64,000 nucleotides of DNA from Ctenosaura bakeri (taxonomy: Eukaryota; Chordata; Lepidosauria; Squamata; Iguanidae): assembly GCA_948474755.1 (NCBI GenBank), contig CAOLHI010001845.1:186001-250000 (forward strand). Direction: 5' to 3'. Each line of letters starts with the position of its first letter. Position 1 is the first letter of the stretch. A model generated the notes under the pieces. It ran no database searches. It worked only from the letters and a program-made list of their open reading frames with translations, and was not told where the DNA came from. A program made the translations under genes and the position numbers. Below are positions 12,779 to 25,067 of this stretch, piece by piece.

Positions 12779-14374
12779 TAAAATGCTTCTTTTGGGAGCA
12801 GTTCAATATGTGAGCAAAAATGCCCTTTCATTTTCTATCCTACCCTTTCTTTGCCCCTCCCCCCACAATTGTCAGACCAAATTAGTTTGATTCCTGAAGG
12901 AGACCCTAAATGATCAACTTCTTTCAATAGCCAAGATTAGCTGCACCATTTAGATACACAAACACAATTTAGTTTATTCTGTCCTCAGACACAATGCACT
13001 GCATATTTTCCCCCAAGATGCTCCTTGTATAACTTCTTTTTTTGATTAAAATAATTTACCAAAATTCACAAATTTCCTCATACTCCAGTTGGGAAGAGCT
13101 GAAGGTTAAAAATATTTAACTATAGAAGAAACCAGAACTGACAGATTTATAAATCTATGCCCAGAACTCTGAGCATTTAACTCTTAAAAGCTTGGTTTTG
13201 AATCTCTGTCAGTTCAACTCAAGTTAGAGTTGCCACCATGGCAAGGGAGGGGGGGACAAAATTAGTCCATGCTGGGAATAGCTATACCTATCAGTCACTG
13301 CACATGGAGAGATGTGTTACCGTAAGAGATACGGGACATTGGGGCCCAACCACAATGCCACTGTCTCCTTAGAGTTTGGGGAATTATAGATCAGAAAAGG
13401 CCTGCAAGAAGATTGTAATGGCAGGATCTTTTCACTTGTGTATACCAGTACTAATTGTAGAGAGGACTCTAGTTTAAAGTTAACAAAGTGTTTCATTTGG
13501 AGTTAGCGAACACACAAGAAGCCAGACACTCTAAGAACCAAACAAGGCTATAGCAAAGTAAGACAGGAAAGGTTGGATAGAGAGATTCAAGTGTACAGGG
13601 TGAAAGTTATCAGTCCTGAAGCAAAAGGACAAAGCAGAGTGGCTCAGACAGTGTCTGAGGGTAACATGGAGGAACAGGAATCTGGGGTACCACTTGCAGC
13701 ATAATATATCCAACTTACTACAATTTTCTGGGGTCAAATATGGGGTTTATATACTCCATTTACTACCCAGAAGGAGGGTGCATGGACAAAGGGATAATTG
13801 CTTTCTTATGAGGTTGACAAAAAAATTTGGAATGGGCTGATTGTTTTAACTCTAGGTGACAAAGCATTGATGAAAGTCATGACAATCTCTTAATGTCTTG
13901 GTCATGTAGGGTGAATAGGGGAGGTCTCCATAGGATAGGATCACAGTATGGTTCCTGAATGCTTTACTTGGACAATTTCACCTTCTATTGTATTTGGGTG
14001 TGAACATAGCTTGAGGTCTTCAAAGGATCATCACAACCCCATTAGTGTTGGGTCACCTAATCCTCCCTGAACTTATGACCTGATCATTTCTAAGATCAGC
14101 CTGACTTGGCCCTCTTCTGGCCAGCATGCCTTTGAGCATGTTTTCCAGCCATAAATATGTTCAACGATGAAAATATTACATCTTGAAGAATGGGGGTATA
14201 GGGTATGGTAACAGATGGCTGTTTCATTTTTATAGAATTCACCAAAATGTTTTAATTCTCCCACACTCAGGACAAAAAGAAATTAAGGTTGAAGAAATTA
14301 TGTATAAGAGAGAAAGTGAAAGTGAAATGTTTTCCTGTCTCTAGCTACTGCTAGAGCTGTAGCTCTGAGATCCA
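12779..14374. other. Gene-free stretch
   Basis: No gene or recognised repeat. The sequence is moderately AT-rich and its open frames are short and featureless. Confidence 0.5.
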
Positions 14375-14375
14375 G

Positions 14376-14456
14376 CATTGTGTAGTTGTTTGAGTGTTGG
14401 ACCAGGACTCCGGAAGGGCATCTTCAAATCCCCACTCAGTCATAGAAACCTACTAA
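14376..14456 (+). mobile_element. tRNA-headed SINE, 5' part
   Basis: The text GTAGTTGTTTGAGTGTTGGACCAGGACTC..CTTCAAATCCCCACTCAG is the head of the tRNA SINE family in plus orientation. It stops where a MITE-like end (GGCCCTTTCTG) begins at 14457. Confidence 0.7.
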
Positions 14457-14766
14457 GGCCCTTTCTGTAGGATGGCATCCTCCCAGCATGGGGATGTGAG
14501 AGGAACAGGACCGTGACAATGCTTCCACATGATGTCACTGTGGTCCCACCCTTCTTGCATCACAAGCTGGCATGATTGTAGGGTATAGCATTTATGGAAA
14601 AAACCCGTCAATGACCTTGATTGTGCAAGCCTTCCATGGCAGGTGGCCACGCAGAACAGTTGGAAATGCAATCACATGATCAAGGTCTTAGACAGACAGA
14701 CAGACAGACAGACAGACATGTTCGATATGGAACATGTAGGTACACAACAGTATTGGGAAAAAAGCC
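14457..14766. mobile_element. Possible Harbinger-like MITE
   Basis: The left end GGCCCTTTCTGTAGG fits the MITE family at 6605. A weak right end GGGAAAAAAGCC followed by TTAA could pair with TAA at the left flank. The right boundary is uncertain because a GACA microsatellite lies inside. Confidence 0.4.
14691..14718. repeat. Microsatellite (GACA)n
   Basis: About seven consecutive GACA units lie inside the possible MITE. Confidence 0.95.
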
Positions 14767-15289
14767 TTAATCCACATCTTCCTGTCCACATGGACAGGCC
14801 TTTTGCTAACCATGATTAAATACTGCTTTAAAAAAACTGCAGTGAAATAATTCACCTTCTATCACTAACGTACCTTTACCAGAAATTGTTCATCAGCTTA
14901 TTTTTCCATCTGTGGGCAAAGCCTATATTTTTAGTATGCTTGAGAGCAAAGATGGTTAAAATATCAGAGTGAACATCTGACAAATCTATTAATAGTGAAA
15001 TATTATTCATTTCATCTGCAGCTACTGAGAAAGTTTGATCTTATTTTGGCTTGATGAGTGACAGCTTGAATTTTAAAACACTGCTCTTTTTGCCTTTTTT
15101 AAAACATAAACATATTACTGTGTCAAGCCAATATATTGTTATGTTCTGATGAGAGAACTAAATAAAGCAGAGGAAAATTCTAATCTTTGTAGCTCTGATA
15201 TACAAGATGTTCATGGATATGTAAATGAAAACACTAGAATTTGTCAAAACTGCTTGAGAGATTTTGGTTGGATTAGAAGATGAAACAGT

Positions 15290-16225
15290 GGGAAAAGACA
15301 TGGTCAAAGGGTTTGAAATATACATAATGTTATGATCTTAAAGAATTTTTTTACAAAATGATGTATCACTGGTACATGACACCAGAGAAATGGTCTAGAA
15401 TGTACAAAAATGTTTCCAATGTATGTTAGAAATGTGAACAACAACAAGGGACATTTCACCAAATACGGTAGAGATATGAAAAGACCAAAACATTTTGCTT
15501 TCAAATACATACTTTAATGCAGAAAACTTTAAAGGTTAACATTCAATTAAAACCAGACTTTTTTTCTTTTAGGACTAATGGATGAAAATTGGGGGGGGGA
15601 ATCATGGGAGATTACTTCAATGTATGGTCATGGCAGCTAGATTGTTGCATGCAGAAAGATGGAAGAATTCAGTATTACCTACTAGGGAAGAATGGTTGTT
15701 GAAAATGACTGATTAAGCAGAAATAGACAAATATCTGGCTAGACTAGACAAAAGTCATTGGAGAAACTTCTAAAAGATTAGAAATCCCTTATAGACTTTT
15801 TCCAGAAAAAAAGAAAATGACTTGGCAAGTTCTGCTTTTGAAAATTAGCAGCATTTGGTTATCAGATAAAACGAACAAGAAAGTGAAAAGAAAGTTGGAA
15901 GCCAAGTGCCCTGGTATTGCAGCCACAACGCTTCGAGTGTGATCCTGCAGGGCTCCAGATTGACTCAGCCTTCCATTCTTTGGGGTCAGTAAAATGAGTA
16001 TCCAGCTTGTTCAGGACAATTAGCTAAACACATTGTAAACTGCTTAGGGAGTGTTCAGCACTGATAAGTGGTATAGAAATGTAAGTGCTATTGCTATTGC
16101 TTTTTCTCTAGATTTCTGTTTATACCCTCCCTTTCTTCTTTCTTTCTTTTTTTTTCTGTCTTTTTAAAAACATTGTAATGTTTATTGTATTTTGAAAAAA
16201 CTCTTAATAAAAATTATGAAAAGAA
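15290..16225 (+). pseudogene. LINE-1 3' fragment (ORF2 C terminus and 3' UTR)
   Basis: Translation of about 15330-15570 gives the L1 ORF2 C-terminal region: a [21 protein letters not shown] segment, then a cysteine pair around CEQQQGTFH, then a LxxNxxxKPxxFLLG-like segment. Frames are broken by stops. The 3' end is an AT-rich tail with TTAATAAAAATTATG near 16205. A Sauria-type SINE sits inside the 3' part. The element is severely 5' truncated and inactive. A related, longer copy lies at 52730-59520. Confidence 0.7.
15900..16102 (+). mobile_element. Sauria-type SINE
   Basis: A tRNA-like head with a GAGTGTGATCCTGC B-box relic is followed by GGCTCCAGATTGACTCAGCCTTCC, GGTCAGTAAAATGAGTA and a tail GTGGTATAGAAATGTAAGTGCTATTGCTATTGC. 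This tail is shared with RTE/BovB LINEs and is typical of the squamate Sauria SINE, so it is the main taxonomic marker in the window. It lies within the L1 fragment and is therefore younger than it. Confidence 0.85.
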
Positions 16226-16507
16226 GAAGCTTTAACATCTGAGACAGTTATATTTGTGTGTGTGTATGCTCTGGTGATGGGGGAGGAGAGATAATACATA
16301 CTTTGTTTTTTTCTGGAATAACTGCTTTGTTGTATTAGAGGAGAGGGGATCAAAGGATAAGTTCTGAGACTCCTAACCTCAAAAGCCCCTTAAACTAATT
16401 AATCCCACGGAAATTACTCTTGAATAAAAGGTTTGAGTCTTGTGACCTAAACCTTGTAATTCCCCAACCTCAGGGAATTATCAAAAAAGCATGAAGTAGT
16501 AGTATTT

Positions 16508-16533
16508 CACACACACACACACACACACACACA
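16508..16533. repeat. Microsatellite (CA)n
   Basis: About thirteen CA dinucleotides. Confidence 0.95.
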
Positions 16534-16902
16534 TCAAGAAAATTAGGCTTTGAGTGAAGAACCAGCTGGATAATGTAAAATTTTCTAGCTCTTTCATAGT
16601 GTGGTTAATGAAATTAATAACAATTACAACTTAATACTAACATAATTCTGTAGAAACAATGCTGAATTTTCAACTCAGGTCAATCTTTTATTTTTTTAAA
16701 AAAATTGTCATCCATTTCTGTTAACAAGTTTCCAACTGTAACTTTGTTTGCAGGGTTCATAACTTAATTGAGTTAAATTAGTTCCTATAACTGAACTGGA
16801 TTATAAATGACAACAATAAATCACATATGCATGCACATCTAAATGTATGTCTGAATAAAAAGATCTGAATGCAAAAATCAGCCAGAATACTGGAGAATCT
16901 TA

Positions 16903-17317
16903 GGCTCTTTCTACACCATACCTGGATCCCGTGATGTCCCGGTGTCATCCCAGCAGTGCCATTGCCAGGATGAGAGCACGTCCTGAACCGCCTTCCTGCA
17001 TCTAGCCAGCTGCCAGCAGATGATAGCATTTAGATACATCCCTGACTTCTGCAGTGCAGCTGGCCTCTTTTGGTGCTCCACTGAGGAGGGAAGCACTTTA
17101 ATAGTGCTTCCACCCTTCCTGCCCATGCTTCCTGCCTATTGTCACATGATAGGGGCCTATTATTGGATTTTTTTTTTTAGTAATAGTACAATGCATGATC
17201 ATGATGGCTAGGGGCACAATAGGAGTGGGATTGCAATGACGTAATGCAGTAGCACATATCACAGACCAGCTTCAATGTGTCCCCATGCCAGGATGGGGCT
17301 GTAGTGCAGAAATGGCT
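16903..17317. mobile_element. Harbinger-like MITE, 415 bp
   Basis: Inverted ends GGCTCTTTCTACACCATACC and GTAGTGCAGAAATGGCT are flanked by a perfect TTA duplication (16900-16902, 17318-17320). TTA/TAA is the usual Harbinger target. No transposase is encoded. Confidence 0.85.
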
Positions 17318-17755
17318 TTAGTTTATTGATAACGAGAAGTATGCCATTTCATAGTACCTGATTGCAACTGCTGGCTTCTTCTGCAAGCAAAACCAGTGAA
17401 ACCAAGCACAGATTATGGCTTATTTAGCTAGACATCTGAACCAGGGTCTCTTGATTGCCCTCTTCCTAATAAGCCAGAATAAGAATGTCAGATCAGGTTT
17501 GTCTCCATCCCTGAGATGGTGGTAGTGATGGTGGTGGTGGTGGGCCTTCAAGATGTTTCCAACCAATATCTTGTTCAAAATATGACACCTTGGAACAACA
17601 GTTAGTCATGTTACTGGAAGCAGGCACAGGAGAATGATATAACACCAAGCATCCTCTGATGATTTCATTAAGTTTGATATATTGAGGCTCAACTGCAGTC
17701 ATACAAAATGTGCCCTTCAAATAAAAAAACCTTCAAGTCTAACAAATGAGGAGAA
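17318..17755. other. Unannotated sequence
   Basis: A short GGT/GAT-rich tract lies near 17515-17545. Nothing else is recognised. Confidence 0.5.
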
Positions 17756-17957
17756 TATGTTGCTGCTGTTGTTTGCCTTCAAGTCATTTCCAACTTTACA
17801 GAAACCTCAAGGTAAACCTATCACAGGTTTTCTGTGGCTGAGAATGTTTGATGCGCCCAAGGTCACCCAATGGGTTTCCATGGTCAAGCAGGGAATCAAA
17901 CCCTGGTCTTCAGGGTCACAGTCCAATGCTCAAACCACTACACTATGCTGTCTAAGG
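17756..17957 (-). mobile_element. tRNA-headed SINE
   Basis: On the minus strand it runs from a GTAGTGGTTTGAGCATTGGACTGTGACC head with B box (GGTTTGATTCCC) through GTGACCTTGGGCGCATC to a tail GGAAATGACTTGAAGGCAAACAACAGCAGCAA. It is one of the most complete copies of the family here. Confidence 0.85.
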
Positions 17958-19906
17958 AGAATATTAACACACATGCACATTTCAAGGTAACACTTTCCCA
18001 CTAAGATTCCTTACTCACATTCTGAGAGCTAGGGAAGAGGGCCCAGGCTCTGAGATCTGGGAACTTTAAGCCAGAATCACAATTCAAGAGCAAATAATCA
18101 CTTAAAATTGTCACTTTTCAGAAAGCAACAACCCAGAGTCACTGGTTGCAATACTTTGCCAAAGAAGAGATGAGCAGATGCTGAGGGTTGACCAAAAATG
18201 GTCCCTCATATCTACTACCACAGAGGTGGATAACTAGAATGTAAGAGGTTGTATTATTGCAATGGAGATCTTGTAGAACTGTACCTTTTCACCATATCTG
18301 CCCCTCAAGAAAAAGGGGGCCATGAGCCATTTTCACTATGTTTATTGGATTTCCTAGGCCATTTTAGGCCCAGGAAAGCCTTTTATTCTTCTCCTAACAT
18401 CAGGAAGTAAATGGAAACCACTCCCTGGGCACTACCTGTTTCAAAAAAGATTTTGCCTGGACCTAAATTCCTTGGGGGAAGATAGTCAAAATGTGGGGAA
18501 ATATCTCCATGTCCCCTACAGGCTGCTTGCGGGGGGGTGGGGGGGGAGAAAAAGAAAAGGAATAAAATGTACAAATGCTTTTTTACTCCTATGGAGATCA
18601 GGGGGCTGTAAAACATGGTGGCAATGCATCCACAACCTCTAGAGGGCATTTTGGGATATCTGGGCATTCTTTAAACCTCTGGAGGCACTCTGGCCCTGGG
18701 AGCTGCATATAGGCCATGGCTGCATTCTACCCACCTCTGTCCTAGAGAATTTTACAAGGAAAGGGGTTTGAGTGCTTTAGCATTTTTTCCCTCCACATCT
18801 GCCTTTTCATGGATATATTTTCAGTGGCTTTTAATTCTATAGATAACTTGACTGCATCTTGAAAGTAACCTCTGATGCTTTTTAAATCTTTGTTTGTTTA
18901 ATCTCCTCTTCTTTTATAAGGTGCACTAATTTATTTTCCCTACTAAAGTCCCAAAATATGTATAGTGCTCAGAATTCGTGCAGAAAACCTCAGAAAGCTG
19001 AATATTCTCACAGAAAAAGGAAAAAATAGCTGAAATTAGTTCTTGCATGTGGAAATGAAATAAGCAAAAATGTATATCTGCCTGTTTCTCACTTGCTCTC
19101 TCTCACACACACACACAGACAGACCACAGAATTCCACAGGCAAAAGCTAACTCTACTGCAGTTGAATCTTACTTCAGTATAGCTAAACATACATATGCAC
19201 ACACAGACACACCTATCTTGCAGGACCTTTTACTGCCCTGTGGCCTCCAGCACTTGCCACCTAAGGCTCATGGAGGAGCTGGGCTTACTTCTAAAATACA
19301 CTTTTGTAATGTTCTGGACACTTATGGACCTCTGGAACATCACTACTGGAATAGATGTGTATAACAAGTACAAGAATGCACCCAAGGATGTCCCTTTTCT
19401 CTGCGCAAATAACAGAATCATCTTTATGTCATGAATGCAAACGCTCCAGCACAGTCGATTTTTTTCACTTGAATATCTTTCTTCTTATCAGATTTCAAAA
19501 AGTCTTTCTTTGAAATATAAAAAGGAAAGCAGATCAATCTTTTCTCTGTTTCTTTTAATTCTGAGAATGCCAAACAAATTCTTATTGACTTTTATGACAA
19601 TATATAGATATGTGAGAAGAGGCTACTTCAGGCTAGCTTGATGCTTGCCAACACATCTCAAAGTCAGCTCAATATTAGAGAAACCAACTTTGCTAGTTGA
19701 GTAGCAAGGAGCTGTGTTTCAAAATGTGTAAATGGGTTAATCTGCTCTAAAATATTGCTTTGCTGGTGCTGTTTTCAACAATAATGAGATGGTTAGTTTA
19801 TACAGTCTGGGAGGGACTGAGCATTTAAGTGTCTCGCCCTGAGAAATGGACTGCTATTTTTAAGAGACTCAGAGAATAGCAAACCCTAAGTTCATACATT
19901 ATCCCA

Positions 19907-19908
<2 letters not shown>
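17958..19908. other. Gene-free stretch
   Basis: No gene recognised. A poly-G tract at 18530-18548 and short CA runs near 19105 are the only notable low-complexity tracts. Confidence 0.5.

Positions 19909-19986
<78 letters not shown>
19909..19986. repeat. Compound microsatellite (GT)n(GA)n
   Basis: About nineteen GT units pass directly into about twenty GA units. A frame reading Cys-Val then Glu-Arg repeats is an artefact. Confidence 0.98.
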
Positions 19987-19989
<3 letters not shown>

Positions 19990-22329
19990 TTTTTTTTTTT
20001 TTTGCTATATATTGCTGTGGGACAGAAATGGATTTTCAAGGCTAAATGGCACAGTTCTGGCCTTGAGAATTAAAGGAATGGTTCTTAACTTTTTTTTTTT
20101 TAAATCAATATACTTGTAACAAGTGCTTGGGCAAAGTCCTTGTAATGATACTTTACAAAGTTTGGAAAGTTCACAACTTTGTGAAGTTCAAAGAACTTTG
20201 GGGGGGGGACATTAACAGCTCATTCTATCAGGGCTGGCCTGTTATTAGGCCACTACTGATAAGACCACCCCCTCCATGAGAACGTGTCCACAATAGTTGA
20301 TTGCCAGCATGAATCAGTCCAACCCCCACATGGTTGCCAAATGCTTTATTAAGCAACACAGAGCTAACTGTTTCACCCTCTTTGAGGACCCTCACCTAGA
20401 GTTCATGTAGCAATTGTTCCTGTCTCCAGGTGAGGACCCACACCATGACCAACACGGCCAACTAGATCACTGCCAGAGTCAAGGATTACTGTTAGTGTTA
20501 TTGCACACTGAGAACAGGTAAGGTTGTTCAAGATCTGGCCCTCAGACATAGGGAAACATGCCCTCAGACACACTCTGATGCCCATGGTTCTTGCCAGCAC
20601 ACAATTCCAAGGTCTGGCTTCGAAATGTGGCAAGTCATTACAAGCTCACACCCCTACCAGTGATGTAGGTCCCCTGGGTTTCACTTAGGGATGGGCCAAC
20701 CGAATCCTCAAATTCTTGAATCCTCAAATCCTAGGTAAGGATGCAAGATTCCCGAATCTGAATCCCTGTGCCAAAATAGGCAAATGGAATCTTTTGAATC
20801 CACCAACTAAATAGATTGTTGAAGACTGGGATGCCTGAAAACCAGGAAGACCGGGATGCCTAAAAACCTAGGAGCCCATACATACAATGGTAGACAGTAA
20901 GTAGGTGAGGTTTTCCCTTGGAGTAATAATGGCCTTTGCTAACAATTTCAGAAATTACATCTGGGTTTGTATTCTAAGATATTCAAATTGAACATTTCAT
21001 ATTGAAGTTCAGTGCTTGACTCAAAGCTACAGGCTTGAGATTTCAAGGACAGCTGAAACATTCCTTTGCAGAGCTCCCCTGCAAACCTCTTTCAGACACA
21101 ATTCTGGGGTTTGGAGTTTTACAAGGTGTCACAGTGAGCTCCCCCAACCCCATCATTCTGCTGTGCCTGAGGCTTTTATATTTCTCTAAACTCTTCCCCT
21201 GGACAGTTAAACCTGAGGTCTGAGGTAGTACTAGCCAATCAGCTACCTGACAGCCTTACTGCAGATATCTCTGCAGCCGAAGGAACTAGGGGAACTGGAG
21301 TGATCTGCAATACCCCGCTATAGGCACCAGCCTCAGTAGCAAGTATATTGAACTGTGCTACTCCTCCCCACCTTCTAAAAGGCCCTCAGCACTTCAGCTC
21401 TAGAAAGCCTTTTTCTCTAGTGTCTCAGCTTGGCTTTGAGGGATCCTCAGAGTTTGCCTTTTTTTTCCTGTTCAAAGGTCAAATTTTGTTTGAATGTCAC
21501 TTTGAATTATAGTCATTGTCAACTGAAGAACATAAAAATCCAACTTCTAAGTTATTTCACTGTAAAATTCAGATTGCCTCCTTCAGATTTCCCCATATGT
21601 TTTGTATAAACTGGAAACTGAGTATCCAGAAATGTTAAAATGTTACACTTCTCATTTTAAAATTAGCATAAAACTGGGATATGGTAATTCAGCCTTTAAG
21701 GGCAGCCTCATATTACTCATAGCTGCCAAGACCACAGGATAAAAAGAAGAACAGATTTTGTAATATTATAATTCTGCCAAAACTCCCTCCCATACCCACC
21801 TAGTACAATGCATCATTAAAAAAAATCTATGCTGTCCCTGTATGCTATAATAATTTACTCTGCAATCACTGTTTTCAATGAATTTGATGCCAGAAAAGCA
21901 TTTGCTCTTTTGGTTAAGAAAATGTAGTAACAAACATAAATATCCTGTGGTAAATTATGAGTTGGGGTAGAAAAATCTATCAGTTTGCTTTCTCTCACAT
22001 TTCAATTTTGATAAATTATGATAAAAATTAATAGAAATGGAATTCTCATCCATCGCTAATTATCAACAATTCAGAATATAACCTAGCAGCTGAAGCATGC
22101 AAAACAGAATGCTGCCATGGTATATAGCATGGTATATAGCAATAATGGGTGAATCTGACAGTTTTGGCACCTTCCACATTCATTTTTTAAAAAATCTCAT
22201 AATTCTTTCATCATACTTATAAAGAAATTTGTAATATTTTATAAAATTCTGTCAAAAACCAACTGAGCAAAATTTTCAAACATCGTTTCTGTCCAAATGT
22301 AATGTGTACAGCTACTGCCGGCATGTAAC
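19987..22329. other. Gene-free stretch with short direct repeats
   Basis: No gene recognised. A 24-25 bp unit (GAAGAC[T/C]GGGATGCCT[G/A]AAAACC) is tandemly duplicated at 20821-20870, and GAATCCTCAAAT recurs at about 20702-20735. Confidence 0.5.
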
Positions 22330-22672
22330 TGTAAATCAGAACTAGGTAGGCTGCGGTTACCCAGAGCACCTTTTCTTCTGTTGCTGCCAAGTTATGGAAT
22401 GGCCTGTCGGAAGAGACCCGGCACATTACCAGTCTTGACTGCTTTAAAAAAGCAGTCAAGACTGTTCTCTTCCGACAGGCCTTCCCAGACTAGTGTTCCA
22501 CCACCTCTCATCAATTATCCTTTTGTTTTTAATTTTGTTTTTAATTTGTTTTAATAATTAATGTGTTTTAGGGGGATAGAAGGGTTGGTGGGTGGGGAGG
22601 ATGGGGTACATTTTAATGTTTTAATGTATTTATATATTCCTGTAATGCCGCCTCGATCCACTGGGAGAGGCG

Positions 22673-22719
<47 letters not shown>

Positions 22720-22722
22720 AGA
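22330..22722 (+). pseudogene. LINE (L2/CR1-clade-like) 3' end with ATG-repeat tail
   Basis: Codons at about 22390-22490 read the typical C terminus of a CR1/L2-group reverse transcriptase protein (LWNGLSEETR, then FKKAVKTVLFRQAFPD and a stop). About 190 bp of 3' UTR with GCCTCGATCCACTGGGAGAGGCGGGA follow, then a (GAT)n tail (22674-22717) as left by such LINEs. The GCCTC/GAGGC text before the tail can fold. The element is truncated to its last few hundred bases. The exact clade is uncertain. Confidence 0.7.
22401..22481 (+). other. Strong hairpin in LINE terminal codons
   Basis: Outer arms 22401-22416 and 22466-22481 (GGCCTGTCGGAAGAGA and its complement) and inner arms 22430-22445 and 22449-22464 (CAGTCTTGACTGCTTT and its complement) are perfectly complementary, separated by a 13-nt bulge on one side and 1 nt on the other, with a 3-nt loop. 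The whole structure lies inside the reading frame of the LINE C terminus. Confidence 0.85.
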
Positions 22723-23254
22723 TAACAACATGCCCTCCAACAGTCCTAGTTTTGTAGACAGTCCCTATAAATCCTCTGTTTTTTCACTTTTTCAGCTGCC
22801 TTTAAAATGTCCCAGTTCTTCTGTTTTCCTCCCACTTCGTCCACAGTTTACTCCAGTTGCTGCAAACTTAATTCAAAGTACAGAAACAATTTGCACTCAA
22901 TTCAATGGGGAAGGGAGAAGAGGAGTGGGGCAGAATCTCTCCCTTTCCTGTAGATTCAAGAAAAAGCAAACTGCTGCAACATCTCTCCTCTCTTGTGTGC
23001 CCTTCTTAATTAACAGCTTTTGCTATGTTGAACGCTTTCTGATGTTGCTTGGGCATATGTGTCCTGGTTTTCATCTATGTAATGTTGGAAGATATGTCAG
23101 GACCCTTTCAGAAAAAAAGAGACGGAAACTCAAATATGTGATATAAAGAGATTGAAAGCGAAGCATTTAAGATATAAGTGCTCATGCCTTCTGCCTGGAT
23201 GGGCAAAACTTCAGTTTGCCTTTGTTTAATTTCTTCACTTTCTTTTATTTCTTT

Positions 23255-23333
<79 letters not shown>

Positions 23334-23334
23334 T
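23255..23334. repeat. Compound microsatellite (TAC)n(TAT)n
   Basis: About ten TAC units convert to about seventeen TAT units. The poly-Tyr, poly-Ile and poly-Thr frames across it are artefacts. Confidence 0.97.
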
Positions 23335-23954
23335 TATATCTCAAGTTCCTTCTTTTACATTCATGAAGATATCCAAGGATACTGCGAAATTCATATTAAA
23401 TAACAAACCAAACAAAAGTCTTACCCAAGCGCAGTGTCACATGTGAATAAAGCTAAAGAAAACAGACATCTAATGCTTCCTCAGGTATTTGAGGATGCAG
23501 TTAAACTTGGATGGAGAACTCTAGCAGTACAGTGGCAAGAGAAAGATGGAGGCCATAATCAAAGAAAAATAATGTAAATCAATTACTGTAATGCAAGGCA
23601 TTTTCCAGTAATAGCAATGTGTCTAAATAGACACCCAGTTCTAGCTTCTAAACACAGAAGGAAACAAATAGATATGCATAATTTAATCAATGGACCACAA
23701 ACACAAATCCAGCTACTGAAATACTTTCAGTACTTTCATACTGAAACCAGAGGCATGAAATGTCAGTACAAATGAATACAGACAGTAGAACATAGAAGCA
23801 CATTAACTAATAAATTTTAGGGTTTTTATCAACACTAATCTTTCAGAAAGAAAAAAAAACTTTTAGGACAAATCTCCCTTTGCTGTAACTTAGGGAGGAA
23901 ATTCAGCTTTTGTTAGGGGTGTGTGTGTTTGTCTCTCTCTCTCTCTCTCTGTGT
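23335..23954. other. Unannotated sequence
   Basis: No gene or repeat family recognised. Confidence 0.5.
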
Positions 23955-24091
23955 CTATACACCTTCAAATTGCCTTGACTTTTGATGACCCCATGAATTT
24001 CATAGGGTTTTCTTAGACAGGGAGTATTCCTTAGGCAAGGAGTATTGCTACTTCCTTCCTCTGAAATACAGACTACAGCACCTGGTATTCA
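23955..24091 (-). mobile_element. 5S-rRNA-headed SINE, 3' part (split by an LTR)
   Basis: In minus orientation this is the tail and body of the 5S SINE: CAAGTC-like tail, CCCATGAATTTCATAGGGTTTTC, AGGAGTATT, then CAGCACCTGGTATTCA of the 5S head. The head continues at 24908 on the other side of the inserted LTR. Confidence 0.8.
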
Positions 24092-24907
24092 TGTAACTCC
24101 CACTGGCAGACCCAGCCTCAGGGGAGTGTAATATTTAATATCTAAAGTTGTTAAGCCAAAAGTTCACCAGACAGAAACGTAGACACCCAGGTCTAAGACC
24201 TGAACCTTACTAGCAAGGTCAGACCAAGGCTCTTCCAGTCACACCTCCAAGAGGCAAACCTCAAAAGGCACGCATACACATCAAGGGACCATCAACAACA
24301 ATGGCACCTTAAGGGGATTACATGAGGTTAACACTTGCAACAGTGAGAAATACAAAGACGAGGTCCATCTGCATGATTTGGCCATTGTCCTTTCCCAGGA
24401 AAGGGTCTGCCTCAAAGGCATGTTTTGCCCTATAATTGAGTCCCCTTTTGGGACTCTTTTCAGAGAACTCCCATGCTTGACTAGTGCCCCGGCATTCTGC
24501 TAATTGAGAGCTCCCCTTGGCATTCTTCCTCCATTGAGGTACCTTCACCTTGCTTCTTCCCAAGCCAAAGACTACATGATCAGGTGCTGTATAAACCACT
24601 CTCTTTCTCTCCACTCTTCCCGATCTTCATATCTTTTTGACTCATTAGTCCTTGTGTGCTTGTGTGAGTGACTGCTTTGTTGTGTGTATGTGTGTGGATA
24701 TTTCACCAATTCTGCTGAATAAACTACTGGCAATTGGACATTTGGCCTGGCTCTCGTTGGTCTAACTCAGTAGACATACAGTCTAAGATCTCGCTGTGTT
24801 GCCCTGCCCTCTGCTTTGCTAAGCAGTTATCCACTAATTTCCCCAATCTTTGTATTTTTGGAGCAAATCCAGGTGTCCCTCAGGGACCTCCAGACGTCAG
24901 GGTAACA
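24092..24907 (+). mobile_element. ERV-like solo LTR in a 5S SINE
   Basis: The segment begins TGTAACTCCC and ends GTCAGGGTAACA, and is flanked by the 4-bp duplication TTCA (24088-24091, 24908-24911). The two flanks are adjacent parts of one 5S SINE, which fixes both boundaries. U3 carries a TATA box (GTATAAACC, near 24588). A poly(A) signal AATAAA lies near 24718, followed by U5. The structure and 4-bp duplication fit a gammaretrovirus-like (ERV1) LTR. No viral genes remain. A relative in opposite orientation is at 11332-12243. Confidence 0.85.
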
Positions 24908-24990
24908 TTCATTGATGGTATCCCATTCAAATACTAATCAGAGCTGACCATGCTTACTTTCCAAGATTAGATAGGATCTTCTGCAGGATG
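24908..24990 (-). mobile_element. 5S-rRNA-headed SINE, 5' head (split by an LTR)
   Basis: This is the complement of the 5S rRNA-derived head (TGGTATCCCATTCAAATACTAA, then GCTTACTTTCCAAGATTAG). It completes the SINE interrupted at 24091. Confidence 0.8.
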
Positions 24991-25067
24991 TAATTCTTTG
25001 ACTATCACAACATCTCTCTTGGAAAACCTGTGTTTAATTTTATCTAATATACACCAATAGCCTAAAT

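Noticed and set aside
14457..14718. CRISPR-like short repeats (GACA run and nearby repeats)
   Set aside because: It is a simple microsatellite in vertebrate DNA, with no spacer structure.
23108..23446. Poly-Tyr, poly-Ile and poly-Thr open frames
   Set aside because: They translate the (TAC)n(TAT)n microsatellite.
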